64,000 nucleotides of DNA from the NCBI GenBank assembly GCA_016800925.1, contig JABCPU010000118.1:1-64000 (forward strand), read 5' to 3'. The notes below the pieces were generated by a model. That model did not search any database. It saw only the letters and a program-made list of their open reading frames with translations, and had not been told where the DNA came from. Below, piece by piece: positions 11,484 through 24,790 of this stretch. Numbering within the stretch: position 1 is the stretch's first letter; every line of letters begins with the position of its first letter. The position numbers and the translations under genes were made by a program. Origin of the DNA: Suillus spraguei. Lineage: Eukaryota > Basidiomycota > Agaricomycetes > Boletales > Suillaceae.

Positions 11484-13339
11484 CCATCATGATTATTACT
11501 CCGAGTTTTTTTGTTCCAGGCGCAAAAAAAAATTGTGATTAGAGTGTTGAACAGTATGCATCAACTCTGCACCACTCAACCACCGCCATCGTGATTTTCT
11601 CAACAAGCAGACTCGGACCTAGACTCACCCCCAGAGTCTGCGACAGACTTGCCTCCATTTCCCGCGCGTTCTCAGATCGTATCTGTATTACTAACCTGTC
11701 TTCGTCCACAGCGCCACCGTAATTTCTCCCATGAGCGGAATCGCCGCATCGTGACTCGGTAAGTCAAATGACCATTCAAATTCTTGTATCTTGATATGCG
11801 AGCATCCAAATGCATCACTGTTATTTTTTTTTGGTGTTCCGCTCCAGTGTCTTGTAGCAAACTTTTACCCGTTCAGTGTGGCGTTCTGCTTCGCGACTCG
11901 GAAACAGCCTGTCTAACCTCCATATCGCTACCATTATGCATCAGATTTCACCGTCGCTACCCTTTCCGCCACTGTGATTTCCCCAATCGTATCATGACTC
12001 GATCTGACAGACATCCACCCCATTCTTTTCTTCGACATCTACTATGGTTAAATGAACATCCAATAAGGATGATGTCTTTTTGACGGTCCGCAGTGTCTGG
12101 AAAATTCTTGCAGGAACATCTGGTAACCGTTATCATTACCATCATGCATCATATTTCGATGCCACCACCCAATGAGCATAATTGCGATTGGGTTCGCGAT
12201 CAGATCAAGTCCTCAACAGACATTTACCCCAATTGTCGCTGTTCTTTTTCTTTAGCATGTGTGGATCAATGGACATCCAGCAAGGTCTTTTGCGCTCCTG
12301 TGGTATTTGAAGAAAACGTCTTGCAGGAAAGCTTTACCTGTTTGTTAATTCTCGTTCCTCTCGCTACTAATACTAGCCTGGAAGTCTCTTCAGTTGCCGC
12401 TCTCGCCAACGCCAATGCCTCCAGCAAAGCTATCAAACACGCCAGTGCGTGATAAAATCACTAACATACATGTACATGGTATTAATATTTGCATTGTATT
12501 GTCTTACAGGTACAACATGATTGACCGCATGACGAGTCTGCCGCGTCACTGCCTTGAAGACGAGTTCATCAATGTTGTACTGTATGCTGCCTACCTAGGT
12601 TGAAGAACTTGACAATGCTCAGGGTTGAACGTTGGGAATCACCTAGCTAGTCGACACTCTTAGAGTTAGTTGGATGATATACATCAGTAAACCACTTTGC
12701 CTCTGTGGGCTCTGTACAGCTCTGTACAGAAGGGACCAAGCTGTGGCCAGCCATTTTTCGGTGGTGGGAAAAAAGGTGTTTTACTGATGTACTTGAAGTC
12801 TGAAATTATAATACGCAACACGAGCCGGCCCAAACATTTGCGCATAGTTCTGCATAATCCTATTTTTTTGCATGACTTATCAGTGAAGGAATGATATACG
12901 GATATGATCTGCTCAAACAACCACTACATGCCCAAGCCCAACTACCATTCACGCAATCAAAGTGGAAGTAGTAGCAGAGTCATACTCAGACCGCATCCAC
13001 TGGCAGGACGCGTCCCTGCACCTGAAAGTCGCTTCCTGCAATGCTATACATACACTTTCTTGACCTTTTCAGTAGCCAGTTTGTCGGAATCGTCAAGAGT
13101 CAAGACAAACCCTCTTAAATTTCTGAGGTCAACACCATTATACTTATACGTAATCGATGCTGACAGTAGTTAACTCCAGATGCTCGAATATCCAGTTAAG
13201 GCGTTACTCGCTACATAACCAACAGCAAAACCAGAAAAGCGGGAAAGATTCTCGACAACAAGTAACAAATCAAATTTACGTACGCAATGATAAGTTTGAA
13301 TGGGAGAAACACAGACACATATTATGAAACCGCATGATG
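11484..13339 (+). repeat. Segment X, copy D: outermost partial FunK1 unit
   Basis: This segment is a direct repeat of 16,340-17,967 and an inverted repeat of 27,696-28,990 and 41,129-42,770. It includes, on the minus strand, a copy of the last codons and 3' UTR of RPS13 (breakpoint at 12,986) fused to about 200 nt of common unknown sequence. Its outer edge at about 11,484 ends abruptly. The RPS13-tail marker here lies 4,686 nt from the one at 17,672, which sets the tandem period. No convincing gene is seen. Confidence 0.75.
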
Positions 13340-13427
13340 ACTGTACACATGTCGGACTGTTTGATCAATAGATCTCCATTGCAAAAGACACATGAATCAA
13401 ACCTCATAATACAACAGTGTATGAAGC

Positions 13428-16094
13428 TTATGACACGTTGACAGGGTGGTAAACTACAATGTCTGGAACCACAGACTCTACGTTATTCAGAAGCCAAGTT
13501 TGAAGAATGAATTCATTTTCGCCCACTTTCGCTCGGGGAGCATGGATCATAGTGTGAAGGCAAGCTACTGCGATTTGCCAGTTAGATCGGTGCGACGGTA
13601 AGGGATTTATGAGGTCAACGTCCCCATAGCGAAACTCAAACATGAAGTCAGATTTTTGCATCCTGCACCCTTTAGCATCCACTTTTAGCCAGTCATCGAG
13701 CAACCTGCCATTGCTTATCAGCTTGCCTCCTTGGTACCTAAGACAGACCCAGACAAGGACCCAGACGAGCGATTCAGCATCGTGCCGGTACAAGTGTGTG
13801 ACTTTGCCTGAGATTGCATTTTCCCTGAGCAGATCAATTGCCATAAAGGGGATCGTTCCTGTACGCTCCTTGCCGCTAGGCCCATCGCACTCAATCGATG
13901 ATAAGTCGTAGTCATTGAGAACCCCGATCCATTGGCCATTCCACCAGTAGACCATAAGATTGCTAGGACTGATGTCCCGGTGATGGACATTGTGCTTCCA
14001 GAGTGTATAATGACCTGTCAGCGCAGTTAGGGACAGCGAAAAGCACCAGATAAATCAGACCTACACAGCACAACTTGCCACCATGCGCTAAGAAATTCGT
14101 CTCCACTGAGAGACGTGATTAGGACAAGCTTCCTGAACACGATGATATACAAAACACGACTGCCGCGTTCGGCGTCAGGATCTTGAATTCCGAGCGACTT
14201 CCTGATTTTCACCGTGGACGTCTGGTCAAACTTGTGGAACCAAACCATGTCCGGGATGTGGCCCTTCACTGTTGACTCCTCGCTCGCGATGGCATACACA
14301 TTCTGGAGTATCTCGTCCTCGCTCTGACGCCGCTCTTCTGGCCAATAGAGCTTGGCGACCAGTTCGTTGGTATCGTTACCACAAATATCCCTCTTCTTCT
14401 TGTCCGAAAGATACTTGCTTTGGACCGAAAAGACATTGGTTGCGCGGCCGCGCAGACCAAAGTGGGTCGTGCGTGTGTCAGATTTCAAGTCCAATGTGAG
14501 GTCAACATTTCCGATGACGACATTGCATGAAACTCCAGGCACATGGGTGAATTTCGAATTATGGCCCCATTGCTCATCTCCCATGCGCTGCATAGCAAGC
14601 AATAAGACAAGGAATCGGGGAAGATCCTTGATAAAGTTAATGCCAGCGCATTGAATGGCGTCCTCCCGATCAAAATACCAAATGTAGATGATATCGTCTA
14701 GCACGGGTGATCAATTTGACGAGAGGTCTACAATACCCAGTTCACTTACTGTCCACTACATAGGAGATGACGCACTGCAGCGCAATGTTGGCTGCGAATA
14801 TCTCTGCGACATACAAACCATTCTGGACGTTTGGATGGATCTTTACAAGTGGTTCCTGTGGGGGCGCCTTCTGGTCTGCGTGGCTCTCGTTGGTTTTCTT
14901 GGGGCGCTTTGAAGCGGATTCGTTGAGGTCTGATTGATCAGATTTACGTTTGTTGTCTGATCTTGCTTTCAGTCGCTCGGACGCACGCGTACCCCGTGCT
15001 GAATTACGAATGTCAGCAACGAAGCAGTGGGTAGACGCTGTGCGGCTTACGTTCATTGAGTGGCTTGCTTGAGCTTGGGGCAGGAGCGGTAGCGGGCACA
15101 GGGGCTGCACCAGTTGGCTCAGGGTGCTCTGTTCCATTCGAAAGATTCAGATACTTGAACCCTGGCTTAGGGGGAGCGTATTCTGTCACTTTGTAAGGTA
15201 ATACTGGATGGGCCAGAGTACGGCTGCGTTTGAATTCTATGGTCGAGCGAACATCGATCCAATTGAAGTTTCCGCGAGGCTTCGCCGCTGCTTTGTTCGT
15301 GTAAAACTCCTTCTCAGCCTCTTCGGTTTGATCGCCGTCGTTGTTACCCGTACTGTCCTTGCTCTTACCTTTGCCCTTATCCTTAGCCTCTACACCCTCT
15401 GCCACACGCTTCGCCGCTTTCCTAGAGACGATGACGACATCAGGCTTGCGTATAGACTTTGCGTCCTGGTACGTTTGCTTCATGACCTTGTCATTATGAT
15501 GAAACAGGATGTCGTTCTCGTTGTTGTGCGGAGGAGCGGGTAGTCCAGGGACTTCCAAGCTGCTCAGTTTAAGTAGTGCAGCATTGGCTGCACGCACAAA
15601 AGACGGGTACGAACTCGGCTCTACGGTGCAATTGGCACTGGACAAAGGCGTTCAGCTCTTTTCACACTGTGTGAACTCCGTACTTACAATTCGGTCAAGT
15701 TGTCCGTAATTTCTGGAGTATTATTACAGATTTCCAGGACGGCTTTGAGAGAATCTTGAAGTAATTTCGACTTCTCACTACTAGGGCGCTCTTCGAAGCC
15801 ACAGAGGAGCTCCTGCAGCATTGCGTCGGCATCGCATTTCCTGTAGTCGTCGACATCCCGAGTGATCCATGGGCGGACATCATGGACCCTGCGTGTATGA
15901 TGAAATTTAATACCGATAGCCAAGCAAAGAGAATTGACGTACCTGACGCCTAGAGTGCTAATGTGTTCGCTGACAGCGGCAGAGCCGACTGCAAGTGGGG
16001 TAGAGTTGAGCCCAGAGGCAGAATTGACACCGTGAGGAGGCGTCTTTGGTGCAGTACGAGCAGCACTAGTGGTCTCACCAGTACTATTGACCAT
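13428..16094 (-). CDS. FunK1 fungal-type protein kinase, copy A
   Basis: This is the mirror of copy C, with six exons and about 802 aa. The N-terminal part is Ser/Thr/Ala-rich, followed by a basic Lys/Glu segment (KDKGKGKSKDS). The kinase domain shows a Lys-bearing strand NELVAKLYWPEE, the catalytic loop HRDISPSN across a phase-1 intron from VVLC-HYTLWKH, and NDYDLSS in place of DFG. It ends in NVS. FunK1 is a basidiomycete-expanded kinase-like family (Pfam FunK1) whose substrates are mostly unknown. No frameshift was found relative to C. It is divergent from segment X, with about 250 nt of upstream sequence before the X repeats. It is probably cytosolic or nuclear, because no signal peptide is visible. 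Confidence 0.85.
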
Positions 16095-16339
16095 GATGAA
16101 ACTTAGGTTACTGTTCTGTTAGTAAATGAAAGTGAACTCGCTGAAGACAAGAAGATGCAGATTGCAGCTCGCTTTTAAACCAGAATAGCGCTATTGTTCC
16201 GACATGACTCCAAGTCCACAGTGGTTACCTGGAACTTCGAATGTGATGGGGGGATGCAGATAGTAGGACCGTTCACATCATGACCACAGGCACTGCCACC
16301 ACCATCAACTTCTTTTGATGGCATCTGGCGCCCACAAAC

Positions 16340-17967
16340 GCCCATCATGACTCTTGTTCCAGGCGCAAAAAACATTTGTGATTTGAGACAAGATTGTGGA
16401 ACATTATGCATCAATTTTGCACCACTCAACCACCGCCGTCGTGATTATCCCAATAAGCAGACTCGGACTTGGAGTCACCCCCAGAGTCTGCGACAGACTT
16501 GGCCCCATTTCCCGGGCGTTCTCTGGTCATATCTAACATGTCTTCGTCCACAGCGCCACCGTAATTTTTCTCATGGGCGGAATCGCCGCATTGTGCCTCA
16601 CTCAGTGAGTCAAATGACCATTGTATCTGCATCCAAATGCATCACTGTTATTCTTTTTTGGCGTTCCGCTCCACTTTCTCGTAGCAAAATTTCACCCATT
16701 CAGTGTGGCGTGCTGCTTGGCGACTCGGAAACAGCCTATCCATATCGCTACCATTATGCAGATTTCATCGTCGCTACCCTTGCTTCCACTGTGATTTCCC
16801 CAACGAGCACAATCGTATCATGACTCGATCAGACATCCATCCATCCCATTCTTTTCTTCGACATCTATGGCTAAATGAACATCCAACAAGGATGATGTCT
16901 TTTTGGCGGTCCGCGGTGTCTGGAAAATTCTTGCAGGAACTTCATCTGGTGACCGTTATCGTTACCATCATGCATCAGATTTCGATGCCACCACCCAACG
17001 AGCATAATTGCGATTGGGTTCGCGATCAGTTTATCAAGTCCTCGACAGACATTTAACCCAATTGTCGCTGTTCTTTTTCTTTAGCATGTGTACATCCACC
17101 AAGGTCTTTGGCGCTCCTGTGGTATTTGAAGACGTCTTGCAGGAAAGCTTTACCCGTTTGTTAATTCTCGTTCCTCTCGCTACTAATACTAGCCTGGAAG
17201 TCTCTTCAGTCGCCGCTCTCGCCAACGCCAATGCCTCCAGCAAAGCTATCAAACACGCCACTGCGTGATAAAATTTCTAACGCACATGTACATGATATTA
17301 ATATTGGTTGTATTGTATTATCTTACAGCTACGACATGATTGACCGCATGACGAGTCCATCAACTTTGTTGTACTGTATGCTGCCTATCTAAGTTGAAGA
17401 ACTTGGCAATGCTCAGGGTTGAACGTTGGGCATCACCTAGCTAGTCGACACTATTACAGTTAGTTGGATGATATACTTGAACTCTGAAATTATAATCTGT
17501 AACACGACCCGGCCCAAACATTTGCGCATAATTCTGCATAATTCTTGTTTTTTTTGCATGACTTATCAGTGAAGGGATGATATCTAAATATGATCTGCGC
17601 AAATAATCACTACATGCCCATGCTCAACTACCATTCACGCAATCAAAGTGGGAGTAGTAGCAGAGTCATACTCAGACCGCATCCACTGGCAGGACGCGTC
17701 CCTGCACCTGAAAGTCGCTTCCCGGGACCCGCAATGCTGTACATGCACTTTCTTGACCTTTGCAGTAACCAGTTTGTCGGAATCGTCAAGAGTCCTCTTA
17801 AATTTCTGAGGTCAACACCATTATACTTATACGTAATCGATGCTGACAGTAGTTAACTCCAGATGTTCGAATATCCAGTCAAGGCGTTACTCGCTACATA
17901 ACCAACAGCAAAACCAGAAAAGCGGGAAAGATTCTCGACAACAAGTAACAAATATACGTACGCAAGG
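16340..17967 (+). repeat. Segment X, copy next to FunK1 A
   Basis: This segment sits between the FunK1 A promoter and the MIOX 3' flank. It is itself built of about 215-nt degenerate repeats. Compare the ATCGCTACCATTATGCAGA and ATCGTTACCATCATGCATC blocks, each followed by CCAACGAGCA, at about 16,750 and 16,960. The RPS13 3'-tail copy on the minus strand breaks at 17,672. Short open frames (for example ending SKAIKHATA) are repeated in all copies, but I see no start, splice or family evidence for a gene. Confidence 0.75.
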
Positions 17968-18076
17968 ATAATGCATTAAATTATGTCGATGATAATAAAA
18001 AATCTATATAGACATCGGGTTATGCTGCAATAAAGTGATGGGACAACTAAGGACACAAACCTTGAAAGAAATACAT
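17968..18076 (-). repeat. 109-bp MIOX-flank repeat, left arm (single copy)
   Basis: This is the reverse complement of 41,020-41,128 and of 45,770-45,879. In the left arm only this one copy is present, between MIOX and segment X. Confidence 0.85.
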
Positions 18077-18182
18077 AATTAAGCTATGTGGATTTTGCCC
18101 TCTATATCGACTAAGAATCTGGGTCTGTATCAGATAGTGGTCTATAATTTTAAAATAAAGTCGTGCGCGTTATCACGCGCAT

Positions 18183-19424
18183 CTACCAGTCGATCTCTGA
18201 AGGGAAGAATTTAACAATAAGGCCCTCGTAGTACGGGCGAAGTTTTTCAATATCGCAGGGCTCGTCGCTCTTCGAGTAGAGATCATAAGGGTTGAAGGCA
18301 CGAGCGGCCTCAAGGGCTACATGATCCTTCTCATTCATGAGGTGCGTGTAAGCTCCCTCACGGTGCCATCTAATTAGATATTATAAAATTTGGTGGATGG
18401 TGTAGACTGGGTGAAGCTTACGGATAAAAACTGTGATATCTGATCATAGCAAGGCCTTCCGCAGGAAGGGAGCTCTGATTCTTAACGACATTGTAGAGAT
18501 ACTGCAAGAAGTCTGGTAAGCACAGAATAATACGATATGTAAATAGAAATATACCTCATCATGACCCCAAGACACCATAACATTATCAAGGCCGCAATTA
18601 GGCTCATAAATTCCGTACTGCGTAGAATAAACGGCGTCATGGAAGTCGGGGTTGCCAGCGAAGGTACCGGGGTATATGTTTTTATCGGAGAAAGCGCAAC
18701 CGACAACAAAGGTATCCTACCGCAAAGAACCGTATCAGTCTACACATCGTCACGAGTAACAAATAAAGGAACCTACACCAACAACGTCCCACTGGCCCTC
18801 GCTACCAAATAGGTACAACAGCTTACCAAGGTCGTGGATCAAACCGGTAACTTGCATCCATTCAGGCTTTCCGTCCCGTCGGATGGCCTCGGCAGTCTGG
18901 AGCAAATGCTCAATTTGCGAAAGCTCAGTCTAAATATGTATTAGAACTGAATCAGTAAAGGAAAATCACAAGCCAACAAATCACTGACGTCTGGATCCGA
19001 CTCGTCCACGAGTGTATTGAGCATTTCCATAGCTTGCCAGATACCCATGCGAGCGCGTTTCCGGCTCTTGAATTCCGTGCGGGCCTTGATGTTGAAAGCC
19101 ACAGTTTGTTTTTCTACATGGCAGCATCAGTACCACCTCGTGAATCAGTGGATCGGATGTATCAAATGACCATGTTGCTCTTTGTAAAAATTCTTGACGC
19201 GATCGCAGGCAGTCTCATACTGCCGGAAAGTCGTCTTGTCTTTGGTAGAATCAAACTCGGACTGAGAGTCCCAAATTTTGGCCTTTAGAACATTTACTGC
19301 GAGGGCACAGTGAGTCGTGTCATGAAGCGGTGGAACGGCATGATGAATACACACCGTCATCGACTGCGTCGGAAACAGTGTCAAGTTCATGCCCAGCGTG
19401 TGTGTTAATAACGATGGCAGGCAT
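18183..19424 (-). CDS. Inositol oxygenase (MIOX), left copy, intact
   Basis: MIOX is a di-iron oxygenase that cleaves myo-inositol to D-glucuronate in the cytosol. The start is [13 protein letters not shown] and about seven exons join with canonical introns. All expected metal and active-site motifs are visible in order: the His of [27 protein letters not shown] and YDLYSK. The C-terminus is [15 protein letters not shown]...IDW, matching the family. Substrate-side motifs such as DESDPD and [11 protein letters not shown] are also present. The reading frame is uninterrupted, unlike the right copy. It is followed on the same strand by the AKR relic, which would act on glucuronate if functional. 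Confidence 0.92.
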
Positions 19425-20910
19425 GTCTAAGAATAATAATGGCGAAATGAAAGTTTTGGAAGAGGAGCGGGAGGCTTATTGGGAATGAGAGTCCCGAAGA
19501 CAAGGCTGCCTTATATACGGATGCGAGTCATGCGACGCATCGCGAACACCAACAGAACCTGAACCTGCCCTGCACTGGTTCACCATACGTGTTTTTCTTT
19601 TTCCCAAAATTGATGACGATAATTTGAAGATTAGCAACTTCCCTATTAGTCTGTCGGTCTCAGTGTGGTTTGCAAATTGGTGCCGCGACGCAGGCTACGC
19701 GGACCACGTGGCTCTTGCGTGGTTCCAATATTTCGCGGAAGAGTAGCAGACCGCTGAACGTTGTCTGCAGACAACCAGCACTGTGAACAAGCTACATCTG
19801 AATCGTACTGAACGTTCTTGTCATTCTCGACAATGATACTCCCATCTAGTCACACGTTCTTAGTAGTCCTGACGAGTCACCGTCAAGGTTTGCACAGGAT
19901 CTGGACCAAGTTTGCTTAGTCTAACTCTCTCGTTCGCTTCCGTGATTCAAATGGCAACCTAACCTAACCTAATATTATCACTCCCCGCTGGCGTGACAAT
20001 CGGAGTAATCACAAGGAATAATACAAGGCCACCGTGACTGACAGTTTTGTTTTCTCTTGGTGCAGCCCTTACTCAGGCTCACATGTTTCACAGCCCATCG
20101 GAACAACATCGGAATGCAACAACTTGGGGTTGCATAAATCGCGGTAAACAGCGGACGGACTAACGGCAGAATGCGAGAGTCATTGTGACCAAGTCACATG
20201 TGCTAGCTCCCGATAGAGTCACTTCAGCTTTCAAGCTCTTAGCCATGAGTACTACTCTATAGGTATCCTTCGAGATTCTACTTTGCGAGTTGAGCGAATC
20301 GAGGAAATTCTCCAGTAAATTTCTCTGAGCCCCGTGTGGGTCTTTCCACCAACCGTGACGTCAGGCCTTGAATCGTTGCCCCACGGACTCCGATATATTT
20401 GTGGCCAATGCGGTCAGGCCTGCACAATTATGGATGATGAGACAAGTTTTCGAGCTGGGCACCTCTCTTTCAGGTCACGCTTAACTATCATGGTCCTTCT
20501 CTTTGTGCTGGCATGCGCAATCAAAATGTATGGCATCATTCATCGCTTGACGAGTGATGAGCTGTCATTCCCATCCCGCGGATGACTGGCCATACCCTCT
20601 AGGAACATTTCCAGTCATGCAGAGTGGTGGCACGCTTGTTTATAATAGCCACCGCTAAAATCTTTGCTCCGACCCGAAAAAATTACCGCATCGATCAACT
20701 TTATTCATCTGCCCCTGCACCCTCATGCGAATGGGGGGTGTTCTTTAATCCTGGGCTGTGTCACCTCACTATCGCATTGCATATGTTCCCATCATTCATT
20801 TGTCAGTGCGTCGTGTGAGAATTTCATGAATCATGTGTGGTTCTACTGATGCAGACGGTTTCATGCCTACCTCACTGGCAGATTATCTACTATCAGTCAG
20901 CGGCTGTTTC
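19425..20910. other. MIOX-AKR intergenic region, left arm
   Basis: About 1.5 kb without a recognised gene lies between the AKR 3' end and the MIOX 5' end. It probably contains the MIOX promoter. A short CCTAA triplet repeat lies at 19,957-19,972. The stretch is conserved in the right arm at about 38,178-39,673. Confidence 0.6.
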
Positions 20911-22097
20911 CTACTTGGTTGGAGCAGGCCAATTATCGAAACCGAGGTCAATACCTGGACAACATATCGTTATTTTCGCGGGTATTAGCAATACTCACCC
21001 CAAAGAGGCATGATGGAACGCTTCCGCTTGCCACTTGCTACTACACCGTCAAGGATTTTGATATCCTCTGGTGTCAGCAAGCTGTATGCCTCTAGCGCAC
21101 CGGTCAAGTTAGATTCGATACGAGACGGCGTCGCTGATTTGGGAAGGACAATGATGTCCTTCGCGACTACAATCAAACACGTCATTATATTGCACATGGC
21201 GAATGACAATCATGCACGCACACAGGACATCGGATGTGCTCTTGAGGCCATACTTCTTTGCGATCTCTGTGGCGGTCTCATCGGTCAACTGGTCGAACCA
21301 AGTGGCGAGTATGCTTGTGGAACGATGTTCTTCGACTTTAAGTATTCAAGGAGTTTGAGCTGTGGATTGTACAGATGAATCTCGAGCTACATGGTTCAAT
21401 ATGGTCAGTTTTGAATTATTACATTACGTCGAACACACCTGATTAGCAGCCGGGATGATCTCAGCTGTGGGCAGAATCCTCTCGAGTACCGTCTGGGAGA
21501 AGTTTGATGCGCCGATTGCCTTGACTTTACCCCTCTTTACCATAGCTTCCATACTCTTCCAGGTGTATATGATGTCCCAGGATTCATCAACGTCACGATT
21601 TCCGTTCGGGCGCATCGGCATGACAGGGTGATTCCCATTTGGGTTCATGGCAATAGGCCAGTGCACCAGGTAAACTGATGGATGCGATTGTCAGTGTCAG
21701 TCATAGAAATACAGATCTCACGGTCCAGATATGTTGTTTCCAGGTCTGCGAGTGTCTGGTCGAGGCAGTCCTCAACACGTTTATGGTACGTATCCCAAAG
21801 CTTGCTGGTGATCTATCAATACACAGGTGAACAGGGTAATGAACCTGTGAGATGTGCTGTACGCACAAACACTTCCTCCCGCGGAACGCCCGATGCACGC
21901 AGGCTTTCGCCGACCTCCTTTTCGTTCCCATATGCATATGCCCTGTGGTGTATACGTTCATTAGTATCATTTCGCGGTCGACCAGTGTTTCCCACCAAGC
22001 ACAGTCAATGTGTCCTATAGCCTGCCTTCAGCGCATATTCAACGGCGCGGGCAACATTCTCCTTGTGAAGGATGGTTTGTGCTAACAGGTCAAGTTG
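20911..22097 (-). pseudogene. Aldo-keto reductase, left copy, broken
   Basis: The AKR motifs are clear: GYRHIDCAW, then across an intron AYAYGNEKEVG, FITSKLWDTYH (catalytic Lys), LVHWPIAMNPNG (catalytic His), GASNFSQ, LPKSATPSRI and the ending GFDNWPAPTK. The Asp-Tyr-Lys-His tetrad is present. Two defects stand out. The N-terminal exon with the usual GxGTW strand is not found in the 124 nt before the F-box gene. The frame also breaks after YSPLGSTS, near 21,285, where the reading hits TGA before LTDETATEIAKKYG. The right copy shares both defects, so they predate the inverted duplication. Relatives include glucuronate or glycerol reductases, but the exact substrate cannot be told. Confidence 0.8.
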
Positions 22098-22221
22098 CTG
22101 AAGGACAATAGTCAAACCATGCTCATTGAAAATACACGTATTGACCCAGGTCACTCGATGTGTAAGTTATACCCAAAACGGATTTGAAAATTTAAAGTAA
22201 CATGAAGTTCGAGGTAAATAA

Positions 22222-23980
22222 CTACTCGAAATCAAGTACTTCGAAACCCTGTAGAACTTCACGCTTGATGATGCCCTGTTCACCTGCTTGTGACATACTA
22301 ATTGTGGTCATGATTTCGAATATTAGGAACGTCACCCTGTTTGCTTCCATGGTCATATCAGTTGAAAGGAACTTCTCTTCAATGGTAGTCTCAATATACG
22401 GGAGACCAGATCCAAGTGGCTCCACAAACAGGCTTGAACTCGGCAAGATTTCGCCACCTTCTATAAGCCTTTGATTCCTTCTTGTTTCGTTCCCAGCCTT
22501 GAAGTTCACCACTCGATGAGGATTAAAGTCGCGGATGCATAGTGGTCTCTCCGAGTTCTGGTCGCCGACCAAAGATGCACTCCGGAAGCCAAAGACAGAG
22601 TGTTTGCATGGATCGAATGAACTCTCCTCGAAGGACCGAGTGTGAGTTGGGCCCCAGCTGGACCAAGGCAGATTTGGGGAGTTTTCGTTTGCTTGGCCGT
22701 AGTGGCTCGTGTAGGTGGACTCGAGTTCCAAGAGGGTGTTACGCTCGACATAAGAAGTAAAGCAAGGATTTTCAGCGAGGGACTCCCCTGAAATGTCCAT
22801 ACTGAGAGCGATTAATTGGTTGTGCGTGCAGGCATGGGATGGGATAGGGCTGAAGCCGATGCATGAGTATTCAAAGGAGCTGTGCAAGGCAGGGAGCGCG
22901 AATTTAGCGGTGAGTTGGAGGGAATGGAGGAATGGATGAGGGAATATAATAACAGTTCCTTTGCGTTAACGACGAGAATTTTGTCGTTTGTCAGGAAACT
23001 GAAATTCATCGTTTTGCAAGTTGGATCGAATACTTCGAGGCACTAACAAGTCCAGATGATTCATCGGTCACAAAAAAACGATGCCAGGAGATTTACTGAC
23101 CTGAAAAGTGTCCTTTGACTTCCAGTTCCAAATTTGCAAAAAGTCGGCGATCCCACCATTTACTTTGTTAACTTTTCTGAACAGAACACCATAATAGTCC
23201 CCGAAAATTGAGGATATCGGAGTGAAGGGGTTGAATGACTCCGAATCGACTTCGTCGTCGAGTGCTTTCACGGAAGAGAATGCAACTTCAGGATGGACTT
23301 TGTTTTCTGAGAGTGATCTGAAAATGACATCATACGCATATCTCTCCCTTGATATTCATTAATTAATAGTCTGTCTTGGATGCGACTTGGAGGAACTACT
23401 CACCTTGAGGGTGCTCTGACAAGGAGAATCACGAGATCCTCTGCGACAGAAAAGTTGTAATGCGAGATTACGCTCGGGCTGTCGAGTTTGCAGTTCCATT
23501 CACGCAAGCTCATGGTATTAGAGTGTCTATCTTCCAGCTGGGGCTGGAGAAACACGATTTGTTGCTGAGATTCCACTGGAAATCCCATAACACTGCAGGA
23601 CCATCGGTGCATATTTGGGGAATACAAAATGTTGATGGGGTGTCTTTGAGAGTACTCGGCTCTCTGCCACGCTGATTCGCTTTGTAGAAGCGACTTATGA
23701 AGTGTTGGGATGTCCGAGCCAGGGGTTGGAGCACCGGAATCGCATTGAAATATTCGAGGTCAATCGAATATAGTAGCTCCGAGGAAGAGTCAATGATTTG
23801 TCGAATATAGTTGGATACCTAGAGTGATTGAGTTAATAATACTGACAAAGAAATTTTTGTACTTACTCGGCGTGCTCGTACTAGATCGTACACATTTAGA
23901 CGTCCAAGTATGTCTATGACGATTTCGACAGGGAAATCCAAGAGTCTTAACTTGGAAGTGAGCTGATGAACTTGATTCAT
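22222..23980 (-). pseudogene. F-box protein, left copy, one frameshift
   Basis: The start is MNQVHQLTSKLRLLDFPVEIV, and the F-box-like segment continues IDILGRLNVYDLVRARRVS. F-box proteins recruit substrates to SCF ubiquitin ligases, and the target here is unknown. The rest is a beta-rich C-terminal region with no recognised repeat, ending GFEVLDFE. Four or five exons can be joined. Compared with the right copy, one base is missing in a C run near 22,927, which shifts the frame after LLLYSLIHSS. The downstream frame is then open to the stop. The right copy is intact here but broken elsewhere. Confidence 0.75.
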
Positions 23981-24359
23981 GGTTGAAAATTTAGTGCTAC
24001 AAGTATTTCAGGAAGTGAGACTCAGTTGCAAGATTTTCAGAAGATGTCAACGAACCTTGTTGGCTTGCAACTTTCAATCAAAGAAACGACGAGGGCCAAG
24101 AATGTGCAGGTTAATAAATTGTGTGGATAGAGCTCGATTAAAACTGCAAAGGATTTATGATGGCAGACAAAATTCGAGCAAGGCTCCATTTTATATGCCC
24201 ATTCATTACATCGGATGTTTCGGTACGACGGCTAACGCCACAGGGGTAGACTCGTGACCAGCCCCTGATAGCCACAGGGGCTAATTCCACGTAAGCATGG
24301 TTTGAGTATGACGTAAGCATTTTCACGTGATGGACTACTGGGAGAGTACCAACTACCAA

Positions 24360-24790
24360 GTTAGATGTTGGTTGTACCCGTTCTCAGTACAATTCAAATG
24401 TGCAGCACATTCTTCCTCATTTCATTCCACGCATGGTTTCGAACCTCTGCTAAATTGTCCCGGACGGTGTCACTTTCGACAATCATTCTCGTCTGGAGTC
24501 TGCAGCACGTGTCCCCTACAAATACCGTAGCCCAAAGACATAGGGCACGATCCGCCTACACTTGATCTGTCTTGAGGTATTTATACTAATTTGGAGGTCT
24601 CCATCGGTGTTCTACCAAGGTCGAGACGTGTACTATGCGCTTCTGGATTCCAAACACGTTCACACTCTTTCAGCACAGAAAAGAAGACTTTCGAAATAGA
24701 TGTAAATGTACATGTGAACGGGGATGAAGGCAAAGAAGAAAGGGTATCAAAACGTTTCGAGTGATCTCACGTCGTCGATGTTGCTAGGCG
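24360..24790 (+). pseudogene. Relic of the 49.7-50.7 kb gene, left arm
   Basis: Short stretches match the intact-looking gene at 49,668-50,720. Examples are a CTCAGT...GTGCAGCACATTCTTCCTC start like the one at about 50,240 and MRFWIPNTF followed by HVNGDEGKE, similar to MRFWIPIPF and HVNGDAGKE. Frames are broken and much of the middle is missing. It is mirrored at about 34,315-34,745 in the right arm. Confidence 0.6.

Noticed and set aside
16347..17268. Protein-coding gene in segment X
   Set aside because: Frames are short and recur only because the DNA is repeated. No credible start, splice chain or known family. Kept as a repeat with an open question.
19957..19972. Telomere-like CCTAA repeats (and mirror at about 39,118)
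   Set aside because: Only three units, of a 5-nt rather than the usual 6-nt fungal motif, and present inside the duplicated arm. Too short to call a telomeric remnant.
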